A stretch of DNA of 38,327 nucleotides, from positions 1-38,327 of the forward strand of contig CAMWRI010000008.1 of NCBI GenBank assembly GCA_947176585.1, read 5' to 3'. Within the stretch, counting starts at the first letter, position 1. Each line of letters begins with the position of its first letter. Source of the stretch: an uncultured Porphyromonadaceae bacterium. GTDB lineage: Bacteria > Bacteroidota > Bacteroidia > Bacteroidales > Muribaculaceae. Shown piece by piece: positions 15,760 to 23,095 of this stretch. Under the pieces are notes generated by a model. That model saw only the letters and a program-made list of their open reading frames with translations, was not told the origin of the DNA and did not search any database. The position numbers were made by a program, and so were the translations under genes.

Positions 15760-18729
15760 TCAGATGATGGCCTTGTAGACCTGACGGAAGAGCTCCGGAC
15801 GGATGTTGAGCTTGTTGAAGGCAGAGTTGTCGCGGGTGGGATTCACGCGATTGGTGAGGAAGATGAAAATCAGATCCTGCTCGGGATCCACCCAGAACAC
15901 CGTGCCCGTGAAGCCCAGATGTCCGTAGACGGCGGGGCCCGCTTCGTCGCATGTGGGCGAATTTTCGGGATTCTCCACGTCGGGCTTGTCAAAACCCAGA
16001 CCGCGGCGGCAGGTGGGACTCTTGCTCTTGGTGAAGAGATCTACGGTGGCTTGCGAAAGTATTCGCTTGTCGCCGTAAGTGCCGCCATTGAGCCACATCT
16101 GGCACACTTTGGCAAGATCATCGGCGCAGGCGAATACACCGGCGTTGCCGCTCACTCCGCCCAGCATTGCAGCCGTCTCGTCGTGCACGTAGCCGTGCAC
16201 CGTCTGGCGGCGCAGGAAGGTGTCGTTTTCGGTGGGCGCAATCTTTTCGAGGGGATGCTTGGAGAGGGGGCGGTAGCATGCGGTGTAGGCACCCAGAGGA
16301 GCCCACACGCTGTCGGTCATGAACTGCTGATGGGGCTGCCCCGTGAGGCGCTGCTCCATATCCATGAGCAGGCAGAAGTTGAGGCAGCTGTAGGTATAGT
16401 TCTTATTGGCACGCAGCGGCGAGTGGTAGATGCGGTTCATCAGGGTGTCGATAGTGGCCTGCCCCACATACAAACCTTTTGCTGCCTCGATATCGAAGCC
16501 TGGCTCCGAGGCCTTGCGGGTGATGTCGGAGCGCAGGCGAGCTGCGTCGTTGCCATAGGCGCGGTTCTGAATCTTTATGCTATGGGCGGCGTCCTTCTTG
16601 CCTGAGATCAGACTGCCGGTGTAGCTCTCGGGATCGAACATCGCATCATGCACGGCCAGCGATGGACGGAGACCCGACTCGTGGTAGAGGAGCTGCTTGA
16701 CTGTCACATCGGCCTTGTCGGACTCGCGCAGGCCGGGAATGTGCTTAGAGGCGAGATCATCAAGGTTGAAGAGACCCATGTCGTAGGCCTTCATCACGCC
16801 GGGGAGCGTGCCCAGGGCTTTCGACACGGAAGCGAGATCGTAGACGGTGGAGTGCGTCACCTCGGGACCGCCCTTGGTGGTGTGGCCGTAGCTGCGGCTG
16901 TGCACGATATCGCCCCCGCGGGCCACGAGCACCTGGCAACCGGGAAAAGCGCCTGTGCGCAGTCCCACGCCCACAATACTGTCGATGCTGTCGGAAAGCG
17001 AGGCGCGCAGGCCCTTGGCCTCTGGCACCGTATAGCCCAGGCGGGTCTTTCGCAGGTCGATGCCGGCGCCCTTGGGGAAAAGGCCTTTCACGGCCACCGG
17101 CAGGCGCCCGTCCACGTTGATTCCGCCGAACACGGCCTGGGCGGCATATTCGCGAGTGAGAGGGGTGTCGTCGTAGGCCAGCACCACGGCTGCGGCGCCC
17201 TTGATGGCGGCATCGTAGCGCGCCATACGGTAAGGATTCACGAAGAACACTTCCACGAGGCCCTGCGTGCCGCGCAGCATTGCGGCGGCCTCGCGTGCCC
17301 ATGGTTTGTCGGTGAAGATGGCCGCAATCACCACGTCGTGCTTGCGTATGGAGGCCACGAGGGATGCCGTGAGGCGCGAGGTCTCCTTGACGGTGAAATT
17401 CTCCACTGCCGCATAGCGCGAGCACATGTCGGCAAATTCATTATCTGCGGGAGCACCAATGTTGACCACGGCGATGCTCCTCTTGTCGAGATCGCCCAGG
17501 GGCAGGATGCCGCCGTCGTTGCGGAGCACAGTCATCGTGGCTGCCGATAGCAGGCGGTTCACACGGTCGGCACGATCGCTGTTGATCTGAGCCGAGAGGC
17601 GATTGATATCGGCATCCACGGGTTTGAGGTCGTTGAGTCCCAGCAGGTATTTGTAGCGCAACACGCGCTTGCAGCGCTGCTCTATATCGGCGGCGGGGAT
17701 GCGTCCGGCCACCACTGCGGCCTCCACGGCCTCTATGTCGCTGATAGTGCGGAAACCCGAGAGAAGCACATCGGCCCCGGCTTCGAGAGCGAGGATGCAG
17801 TTGTTCTTGCCCGTGACCTGCGCGCCCTTCATGTCGAGGGCATCGGTGTAGATCAGGCCGTCGAATCCCAGACCGTCGCGCAGCAGGCCTGTGGTGAGCT
17901 TGCGCGAAAGCGACGCAGGTGTGCCCGAGGGATCAACAGATGGCACGGAGATATGCCCCACCATCACGCCGGAGCATCCGGCATCCACATAGCTGCGGAA
18001 CGGCACGAGGTCCACGCTGTCGAGCAGGGCCCGGGTGTGATTCACCTGAGTGTAGGCCTTATGGGAATCGGTGGCTGTGTCGCCATGTCCGGGAAAGTGC
18101 TTGGCCACTGCCTGCACGCCTCCGTCCTCGAGGCCCTGGGAATATGCCAGACCCAGGGCTGCCACACGCTCCGGGTCCTCGCCGAACGAGCGATGACCGA
18201 TCACGGGATTGGAAGGATTGGAATTCACATCCATCACCGGGGCAAAATTCACATGTATGCCCAGCAGACGGCACTCACGCGCCATCTCGCGGCCATATTG
18301 ATATAGCAGGCGTTCGTCGCGCACGGCACCGAGGCCCATATTGCGGGGGAAGCGCGGCGTATCGTCCACGCGCATCGATAGGCCCCACTCGCCGTCGAAA
18401 GTCATGAGCACGGGCACCTTGGCGAGGCTCTGCACATAATTGGTGAGCGACGCGTACTGCTCGAGATTACCCTCGCTGAAGAGCAGACCGCCCACACCTG
18501 CCTCGGCATAGCGCTTGGCGGCCTGACGGGCATCGGCGCGCCGCGGGTCGATTTTGGGACAGAAGAGCTGGGCCACCCGCTGGCGGAGCGTGAGAGTGCT
18601 GTACACCGAGTCCACCCACTTCTCGCAAGCTCGGGTATCGGCGCGGGCCACAAGATTCGGGCGCACGGCCACGGCGGCCAGCGCAGCCACCGTGAGTGCG
18701 GCCACAGGGAGAATGAATTTGAGTTTCAT
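15760..18729 (-). CDS. Secreted GH3 glycosidase (NagZ-like) fused to a beta-lactamase-fold serine hydrolase
   Basis: A 989-aa protein. Residues 1-30 are a signal peptide or signal anchor. Residues ~35-350 are a GH3 catalytic domain of the beta-N-acetylglucosaminidase branch: 'MTFDGEWGLSMR', 'KHFPGHGDTATDSH' (K210, H223 of the NagZ-type acid/base dyad) and nucleophile D296 in 'IYTDALDMKG'. A GH3 C-terminal domain spans ~390-560. Residues ~590-985 are a class C beta-lactamase/penicillin-binding-like domain with SxxK (LASVSKALG, Ser ~637). The fusion is known in Bacteroidetes, and both halves fit periplasmic peptidoglycan recycling or muropeptide processing, which is inference for this copy. It lies 13 bp downstream of the 5'-nucleotidase in the same unit. 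Confidence 0.9.
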   Translation of the reverse strand: MKLKFILPVAALTVAALAAVAVRPNLVARADTRACEKWVDSVYSTLTLRQRVAQLFCPKIDPRRADARQAAKRYAEAGVGGLLFSEGNLEQYASLTNYVQSLAKVPVLMTFDGEWGLSMRVDDTPRFPRNMGLGAVRDERLLYQYGREMARECRLLGIHVNFAPVMDVNSNPSNPVIGHRSFGEDPERVAALGLAYSQGLEDGGVQAVAKHFPGHGDTATDSHKAYTQVNHTRALLDSVDLVPFRSYVDAGCSGVMVGHISVPSVDPSGTPASLSRKLTTGLLRDGLGFDGLIYTDALDMKGAQVTGKNNCILALEAGADVLLSGFRTISDIEAVEAAVVAGRIPAADIEQRCKRVLRYKYLLGLNDLKPVDADINRLSAQINSDRADRVNRLLSAATMTVLRNDGGILPLGDLDKRSIAVVNIGAPADNEFADMCSRYAAVENFTVKETSRLTASLVASIRKHDVVIAAIFTDKPWAREAAAMLRGTQGLVEVFFVNPYRMARYDAAIKGAAAVVLAYDDTPLTREYAAQAVFGGINVDGRLPVAVKGLFPKGAGIDLRKTRLGYTVPEAKGLRASLSDSIDSIVGVGLRTGAFPGCQVLVARGGDIVHSRSYGHTTKGGPEVTHSTVYDLASVSKALGTLPGVMKAYDMGLFNLDDLASKHIPGLRESDKADVTVKQLLYHESGLRPSLAVHDAMFDPESYTGSLISGKKDAAHSIKIQNRAYGNDAARLRSDITRKASEPGFDIEAAKGLYVGQATIDTLMNRIYHSPLRANKNYTYSCLNFCLLMDMEQRLTGQPHQQFMTDSVWAPLGAYTACYRPLSKHPLEKIAPTENDTFLRRQTVHGYVHDETAAMLGGVSGNAGVFACADDLAKVCQMWLNGGTYGDKRILSQATVDLFTKSKSPTCRRGLGFDKPDVENPENSPTCDEAGPAVYGHLGFTGTVFWVDPEQDLIFIFLTNRVNPTRDNSAFNKLNIRPELFRQVYKAII

Positions 18730-18742
18730 TATGCTATAATTG

Positions 18743-20257
18743 TTATTTCACCACCTTGACACGGCGTTCGGTCGAGGGGTTGATTGTTTCGTTGCGTGCG
18801 CGCATGTAGTCCATGAGATCGTAGTAGATCACATTGGGGCTCTGTGCCACCTTGGCCCCGCGCGTGAAAGGTTTCATATAGTCGCCGCCGGAGCTCAGAT
18901 AGTCTATGGTGGCCAGGCGGTAAGTGGCATCGGGATCAAGAGGCTTGCCGTTGATTTTCACGTTTGAGGCCTTCTTGGTGGTGGTGTTGACGGTGGCGGT
19001 GACGTTGCTGCTCACACCCTGTCCGCCGAAAGCCGCCGTGACGTCGAATGCGTCCATAAGGTCGGAGCCCTTGATGTCGATCACGTCGATGTAGTTGTAG
19101 AACGGCATCATCATAATTATCTGGCCCTCGGTGATGTCGCCCTGGGGCAGCGAGCGGCGCAGGCCGCCGCGGTTCATGATGGCCAGATCCACGCCGGGGG
19201 CAAGCTCGTTGCCACGGTGCAGCACAAAGTCGGTGACGTAGTTGAGCAGTTCGGGGCTACCCTGCGGCAGGGGGATGGCCGAAGTGGCCACGCGCACTGC
19301 ATTAAGCGAGTCGACCCCCTGACGATAGCTTGCTATCATTTCGGCAAGATCCGCATTGACACGGCTGTCGAGGCGACCGTCCACGCTGATATAGCGCGAC
19401 GAGGGGCGCAGAGTCTCCAGATCGAGTTCCACAATACCCAGATTACGAGCGCCTTTGCCTGTCTGCGCCACAAGGATGGTATCGCCTGCAGCGTTCAGGA
19501 GCCGGCCCATCTCGCGTCCTTTGGCGGTGGCGGGGTCGATCACGGTGTGGCTGTGTCCGCCGATAATCACGTCTATATCGCGCGATGAGGCGGCGAGAGT
19601 CACGTCGTCGATATCGTCGCTCACCTTATATCCGATGTGGGTGAGAGCCACAACGGCGTCGCAGTGCTCCACATTCTTCAGCCACCACGCAGCGGCATTT
19701 GCCGATGCTATGGCATCATGATACTTCACGCCATCGTAGGTTCCTACCCTGGCCAGTCCTTCGGGGTCGCGGTTGATACCTATGAATCCTATGCGGCGGC
19801 CGCCCACTTCCTTTATAGTATATGGCTTGAAGAGCTTGCCCACGAGGCGGGTGCCGCGCATGTCGTAGTTGGTGTTGATGAGCTCGGCATCCGACATTGC
19901 CATCCAGTGCGCCATACTGTCGATACCGTTGTCAAACTCATGGTTGCCCAGGATGCGCAGGTCGTAGCCCAGAGCGTTGGACACTCTTTCCTCCACCTCA
20001 CCGCCGAAGATGGTGAAGAACAGGCTGCCCTGCACCATGTCGCCGGCGTCGATGAGCAGCGTGTGCGGCTCGTGGGCCCTTACGCTGTCGATCACGACTT
20101 TGCGGCGAAGCACACCGGCCATATCGTCGTCGTCGAAAGGATCGATCTGCGAATGGGTATCGTTTGTGTGCATCATTACTAACTTCTCGGCCGCGGCCGG
20201 CACTATGGCCGCGGTGGCAAGGGCGCTCGCGAGGAGCAATCTGGAGGCGAATCTCAT
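18743..20257 (-). CDS. Periplasmic 5'-nucleotidase / metallophosphatase (UshA-like)
   Basis: A 504-aa protein with a signal peptide at residues 1-23 (SALATAAIVPAAA-EK). The N-terminal calcineurin-like domain carries 'MMHTNDTHSQIDPF', 'DAGDMVQGS', 'LGNHEFDNG' and 'IGGHSHT', the two-metal site ligands. The C-terminal 5'-nucleotidase domain (~320-490) includes 'INPSTERRVK' at the end and 'MPFYNYIDVIDIKGSDLMDAF'. The family hydrolyses nucleotides or nucleotide sugars outside the cytoplasm to salvage nucleosides and phosphate. Bacteroidetes often split these domains over two genes; here both are in one. It is the first gene of a two-gene unit with the GH3 fusion. Confidence 0.93.
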   Translation of the reverse strand: MRFASRLLLASALATAAIVPAAAEKLVMMHTNDTHSQIDPFDDDDMAGVLRRKVVIDSVRAHEPHTLLIDAGDMVQGSLFFTIFGGEVEERVSNALGYDLRILGNHEFDNGIDSMAHWMAMSDAELINTNYDMRGTRLVGKLFKPYTIKEVGGRRIGFIGINRDPEGLARVGTYDGVKYHDAIASANAAAWWLKNVEHCDAVVALTHIGYKVSDDIDDVTLAASSRDIDVIIGGHSHTVIDPATAKGREMGRLLNAAGDTILVAQTGKGARNLGIVELDLETLRPSSRYISVDGRLDSRVNADLAEMIASYRQGVDSLNAVRVATSAIPLPQGSPELLNYVTDFVLHRGNELAPGVDLAIMNRGGLRRSLPQGDITEGQIIMMMPFYNYIDVIDIKGSDLMDAFDVTAAFGGQGVSSNVTATVNTTTKKASNVKINGKPLDPDATYRLATIDYLSSGGDYMKPFTRGAKVAQSPNVIYYDLMDYMRARNETINPSTERRVKVVK

Positions 20258-20284
20258 GATTTCCGTAAATTATGAAAATATATG

Positions 20285-20292
20285 CAAAGATA
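20285..20292 (-). promoter_or_regulatory. -7 box (TATCTTTG) for the 5'-nucleotidase/GH3 unit
   Basis: On the minus strand TATCTTTG matches TAnnTTTG, 27 bp before the nucleotidase start codon. Confidence 0.55.
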
Positions 20293-20648
20293 CGGTTTTT
20301 TCCCCACACTTTGCCGCGCGGAGATTACGAAAAAAACATAATGAGATGTCAATATTGTGAATTGAGCATAAAAAAAGGAATAGATGATGCAGGGGCACTC
20401 CATGGCGCGCCCCCGTATCAGGACGAAGATCAAACGGCAGCAGGGCCATCAAGGCGGTTTGGGGAGGGACGTTTTCCGAAGCTGCGAGGAAGCGCTATTG
20501 TCGAAACATGCGGAAGCGGCCCCAAGGTTCAGGGCATGTCGCGCGGACGGCGGGTTGAAAGGTGAAACATGTGGATAAGATTGTAGATTTAATGGGTTTG
20601 ACAAATAGGGTTGATTATCTCGGGATGTGTGTAAAATCCCGGCCGGGG

Positions 20649-20680
20649 AACGTCCTGAGCTCAGGGGCGTTTTTTATTTT
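20649..20680 (+). terminator. Rho-independent-like terminator inside the intergenic region
   Basis: AACGTCCTGAG/CTCAGGGGCGTT folds into a stem with one G-U pair and a bulged G around the palindrome CCTGAGCTCAGG. It is followed on the plus strand by TTTTTTATTTT. No plus-strand gene lies upstream, so it would end an unidentified transcript. Confidence 0.55.
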
Positions 20681-20686
20681 ACGATG

Positions 20687-20694
20687 CAAAGTTA
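20687..20694 (-). promoter_or_regulatory. Possible minus-strand -7 box (TAACTTTG)
   Basis: Read on the minus strand this is TAACTTTG, which fits TAnnTTTG. It points leftwards into the gene-free region, where no ORF begins. It could be chance or drive a non-coding transcript. Confidence 0.3.
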
Positions 20695-20851
20695 CGAAGC
20701 AATCAAGTACCGAGTTCCTATAATCGCGCACATGAAGACGCGATTCACGGAATTCAAGCCTTATATATCTGAACATCAGCGTGCAACAAAATACATTTTT
20801 TTGAAAAAAAACAAAATGAGCATGGGGCGCGGTGGTTTTGCGAAAAAATCG

Positions 20852-20859
20852 TACCTTTG
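20852..20859 (+). promoter_or_regulatory. -7 box (TACCTTTG) for the glycerate kinase operon
   Basis: TACCTTTG matches TAnnTTTG and ends 8 bp before the ATG at 20868, so transcription would start almost at the start codon (near-leaderless mRNA). Confidence 0.55.
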
Positions 20860-20867
20860 TCACATAT

Positions 20868-21869
20868 ATGATAATAATCGCACCGGACAAATTCAAAGGC
20901 ACGCTCTCGGCTTCGGAGGCCGCGCGCGCCATCTCCCTGGGCCTCGCCGACGCGGGTGCCGACGGGTCAATCGAGATATGCCCTATGGCCGACGGCGGCG
21001 AGGGCACTGCCGAAATCCTCGAACCGCTTCTGGACGACGGCGAATATATCGTTGAGTCATACGCCTATACGGGGCCGCAATGCTATGGGCGCACACCCGC
21101 CATGCAGCGATCGAGCTATGCCCTGGGCGCAGCCATCAAACGCGGCGCCGACACGTACGTGGCCATCGGGGGTACGGCATGCTGCGACGGCGGTGCCGGT
21201 ATGCTCCAGGCCCTGGGCATGAAAGCCTACGACGCCACGGGAGCGCTGATAGAAAAGCCGCTGACCCCGGAGCTACTGCACACGGTGCGCCGCGTGGATT
21301 TATCGGGGCTCAGCCGCTACAGCGGCCATCTGATGGGCGTGGCGGATGTGGGTGCTTCGCTGCTGCCCTCACTGGGGCGCATGTCGGCCCTCGACTTCGC
21401 CGCCCAAAAAGGCTTCAAGCCGTCGCAGATGCAGCGTCTGAGGCAGGGGCTGGAGCACTGGGCCAGACTCACGGGCGGCAATCCGGCAGCCGAATTCACC
21501 GGTGCCGGCGGCGGCATCGGCTATGCCCTGTCGCTGGTGCCCGACACCCGCCTCGTGATGGGTTCCGAACTGGTGCTGAGCAAGCTGTCGCTTCCCCTCC
21601 ACCGCGCGAGGCTGGTGATAACCGGCGAGGGATGCGTGGATAGCCAGACGTCGATGGGCAAGGTGGTGGCCACCGTGGCACGCCACGCCTATAAGGCAGG
21701 AGTGCCGGTGCTGGCAGTGGGCGGCCGTGTGGAAGGCTGGCATCCTTTCGCCACGCTGGCGGTGTGCGGGCCTGACGACCCCGTGCCCGCCACCACCGAG
21801 CAGGCCTTCAACGACCTGCGCCGCGCCGTGGCGGATTTTTTCAAGAACTACGACACAGAAGCAAGATAA
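20868..21869 (+). CDS. Glycerate kinase (GlxK/GarK family)
   Basis: A 333-aa protein from the ATG at 20868 (MIIIAPDKFKGTL); the track start at 20832 precedes the promoter box and is rejected. The family signature 'IIAPDKFKGTLSA' opens the protein. 'CPMADGGEGTAE' and 'IGGTACCDGGAGMLQALG' form the substrate/nucleotide region, and 'TGEGCVDSQTSMGKVV' is the conserved C-terminal loop. It phosphorylates glycerate with ATP to a phosphoglycerate. SerB follows 5 bp downstream, so the pair ties glycerate and phosphoglycerate to serine metabolism. That metabolic link is inference from order. It is the first gene of a five-gene operon. Confidence 0.93.
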   Translation: MIIIAPDKFKGTLSASEAARAISLGLADAGADGSIEICPMADGGEGTAEILEPLLDDGEYIVESYAYTGPQCYGRTPAMQRSSYALGAAIKRGADTYVAIGGTACCDGGAGMLQALGMKAYDATGALIEKPLTPELLHTVRRVDLSGLSRYSGHLMGVADVGASLLPSLGRMSALDFAAQKGFKPSQMQRLRQGLEHWARLTGGNPAAEFTGAGGGIGYALSLVPDTRLVMGSELVLSKLSLPLHRARLVITGEGCVDSQTSMGKVVATVARHAYKAGVPVLAVGGRVEGWHPFATLAVCGPDDPVPATTEQAFNDLRRAVADFFKNYDTEAR

Positions 21870-21874
21870 CTATT

Positions 21875-23095
21875 ATGGATATCGAACTCATCCTCATCAA
21901 CATCTCCGGCTCCGACCGCCCCGGCGTGACATCGGCGCTCACAGAAATCCTGGCCAAATACGATGCGCGCATCCTCGACATTGGCCAGGCCGACATCCAC
22001 CACTATCTATCGCTGGGCATCCTGATAAGCACCAGCGGGCGCTGCAGCGGCGACATAATGAAAGACCTCCTCTTCAAGGCCTATGAGCTGAACGTGCGCA
22101 TCCGCTTCACTCCCATCACCGAGCAGGAATACAACGACTGGGTGCAGCGCCAGGGCAAGAACCGCTGGATCATAACCACGCTGGGACGCCGCCTGAGCGC
22201 GCGCCATATAGCGCTGGTATCGGCCGAGATCGCCGAGCAAGGACTGAACATCGACAGCATACAGCGCCTTACGGGACGCATGCCGCTGAACGAAGACGAC
22301 GAGCCGCTGTCGAAGAGCTGCGTGGAATTTTCGGTGCGTGGTAATCCCCGCGACGTGGCGGCGATGCAACGCCGCTTCATGCAGATATCGGCCGAGAACG
22401 GATTCGACATATCGCTGCAGCAGGACAATCTGTTTCGCCGCTGTCGCCGCCTGGTGTGCTTCGACATGGACTCCACGCTGATAGAGACCGAGGTGATCGA
22501 TGAGCTGGCGGAACGCGCGGGAGTGGGCGACCAGGTGCGTGCAATCACCGAGCGCGCCATGCGAGGCGAGATAGACTTCTGCGAGAGCTTCAAGGAGCGC
22601 GTGGCCCTGCTCAAGGGCCTGGACGAAAGCGTGATGCAGGAAATCGCCGAAAACCTGCCCATCACCGAGGGCGTGGGGCGCCTCATGGAAGTGCTCAAAC
22701 GCACGGGCTACAAGACAGCCATCCTTTCGGGCGGCTTCACCTACTTCGGCAACTATCTCAAGCGCAAGTTCGGCATCGACTATGTATATGCCAACGAGCT
22801 TGAAATCGCCGACGGCAAGCTCACGGGACGCTACGTGGGCGACATAGTGGACGGCAAGCGCAAGGCCGAGCTGCTGCGCATAATCGCGCAGGTGGAGAAT
22901 ATCAATATCGCACAGACGATAGCCGTGGGCGACGGCGCCAACGATCTTCCGATGCTGGCCACCGCCGGCTTGGGCATAGCCTTCCACGCCAAGCCCAAGG
23001 TGAAGCAGACGGCCAAGCAGAGCATTTCCACGATTGGCATCGACGGAGTGCTGTATTTCCTGGGATTCAAGGACTCATTCATCACGGCGCAATGA
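21875..23095 (+). CDS. serB: Phosphoserine phosphatase SerB with N-terminal ACT domains
   Basis: A 406-aa protein. Residues 1-80 (DIELILINISGSDRPGVTS) are an ACT domain, and residues ~95-180 look like a second ACT-like repeat (WIITTLGRRLSARHIALVS). The C-terminal HAD phosphatase has nucleophile D197 and D199 in 'CFDMDSTLIETE', 'ILSGGFTYF', and 'VGDGANDLPML' for Mg2+. It makes L-serine from phosphoserine, the last step of serine synthesis; ACT domains usually sense amino acids. It is longer than single-domain SerB enzymes because of the doubled ACT region. The stop overlaps the patatin start by 4 bp. Confidence 0.95.
   Translation: MDIELILINISGSDRPGVTSALTEILAKYDARILDIGQADIHHYLSLGILISTSGRCSGDIMKDLLFKAYELNVRIRFTPITEQEYNDWVQRQGKNRWIITTLGRRLSARHIALVSAEIAEQGLNIDSIQRLTGRMPLNEDDEPLSKSCVEFSVRGNPRDVAAMQRRFMQISAENGFDISLQQDNLFRRCRRLVCFDMDSTLIETEVIDELAERAGVGDQVRAITERAMRGEIDFCESFKERVALLKGLDESVMQEIAENLPITEGVGRLMEVLKRTGYKTAILSGGFTYFGNYLKRKFGIDYVYANELEIADGKLTGRYVGDIVDGKRKAELLRIIAQVENINIAQTIAVGDGANDLPMLATAGLGIAFHAKPKVKQTAKQSISTIGIDGVLYFLGFKDSFITAQ

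Larger units (their letters stand above)
20258..20867. other. 610-nt intergenic region without a convincing gene
   Basis: This lies between the divergent 5'-nucleotidase and glycerate kinase genes. Short ORFs here (20272-20565, 20384-20578, 20270-20452) have no recognisable features. It contains a TATCTTTG box for the nucleotidase, a plus-strand hairpin (CGGGAT at 20621-20626 with ATCCCG at 20636-20641), a terminator-like hairpin with a T tract (20649-20680), a minus-strand TAACTTTG box and the glycerate kinase promoter. A small RNA ending near 20680 on the plus strand would fit, but no family is recognised and no plus-strand promoter is evident. Confidence 0.5.

Noticed and set aside
20384-20578. 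64-aa ORF in the large intergenic region
   Set aside because: Basic, unrecognised composition without a clear promoter; more likely non-coding DNA.
20600-20680. tmRNA, RNase P RNA or SRP RNA in the 610-nt gap
   Set aside because: None of the conserved cores of these RNAs (tag codons, P4 motif, SRP loop) could be found on either strand.
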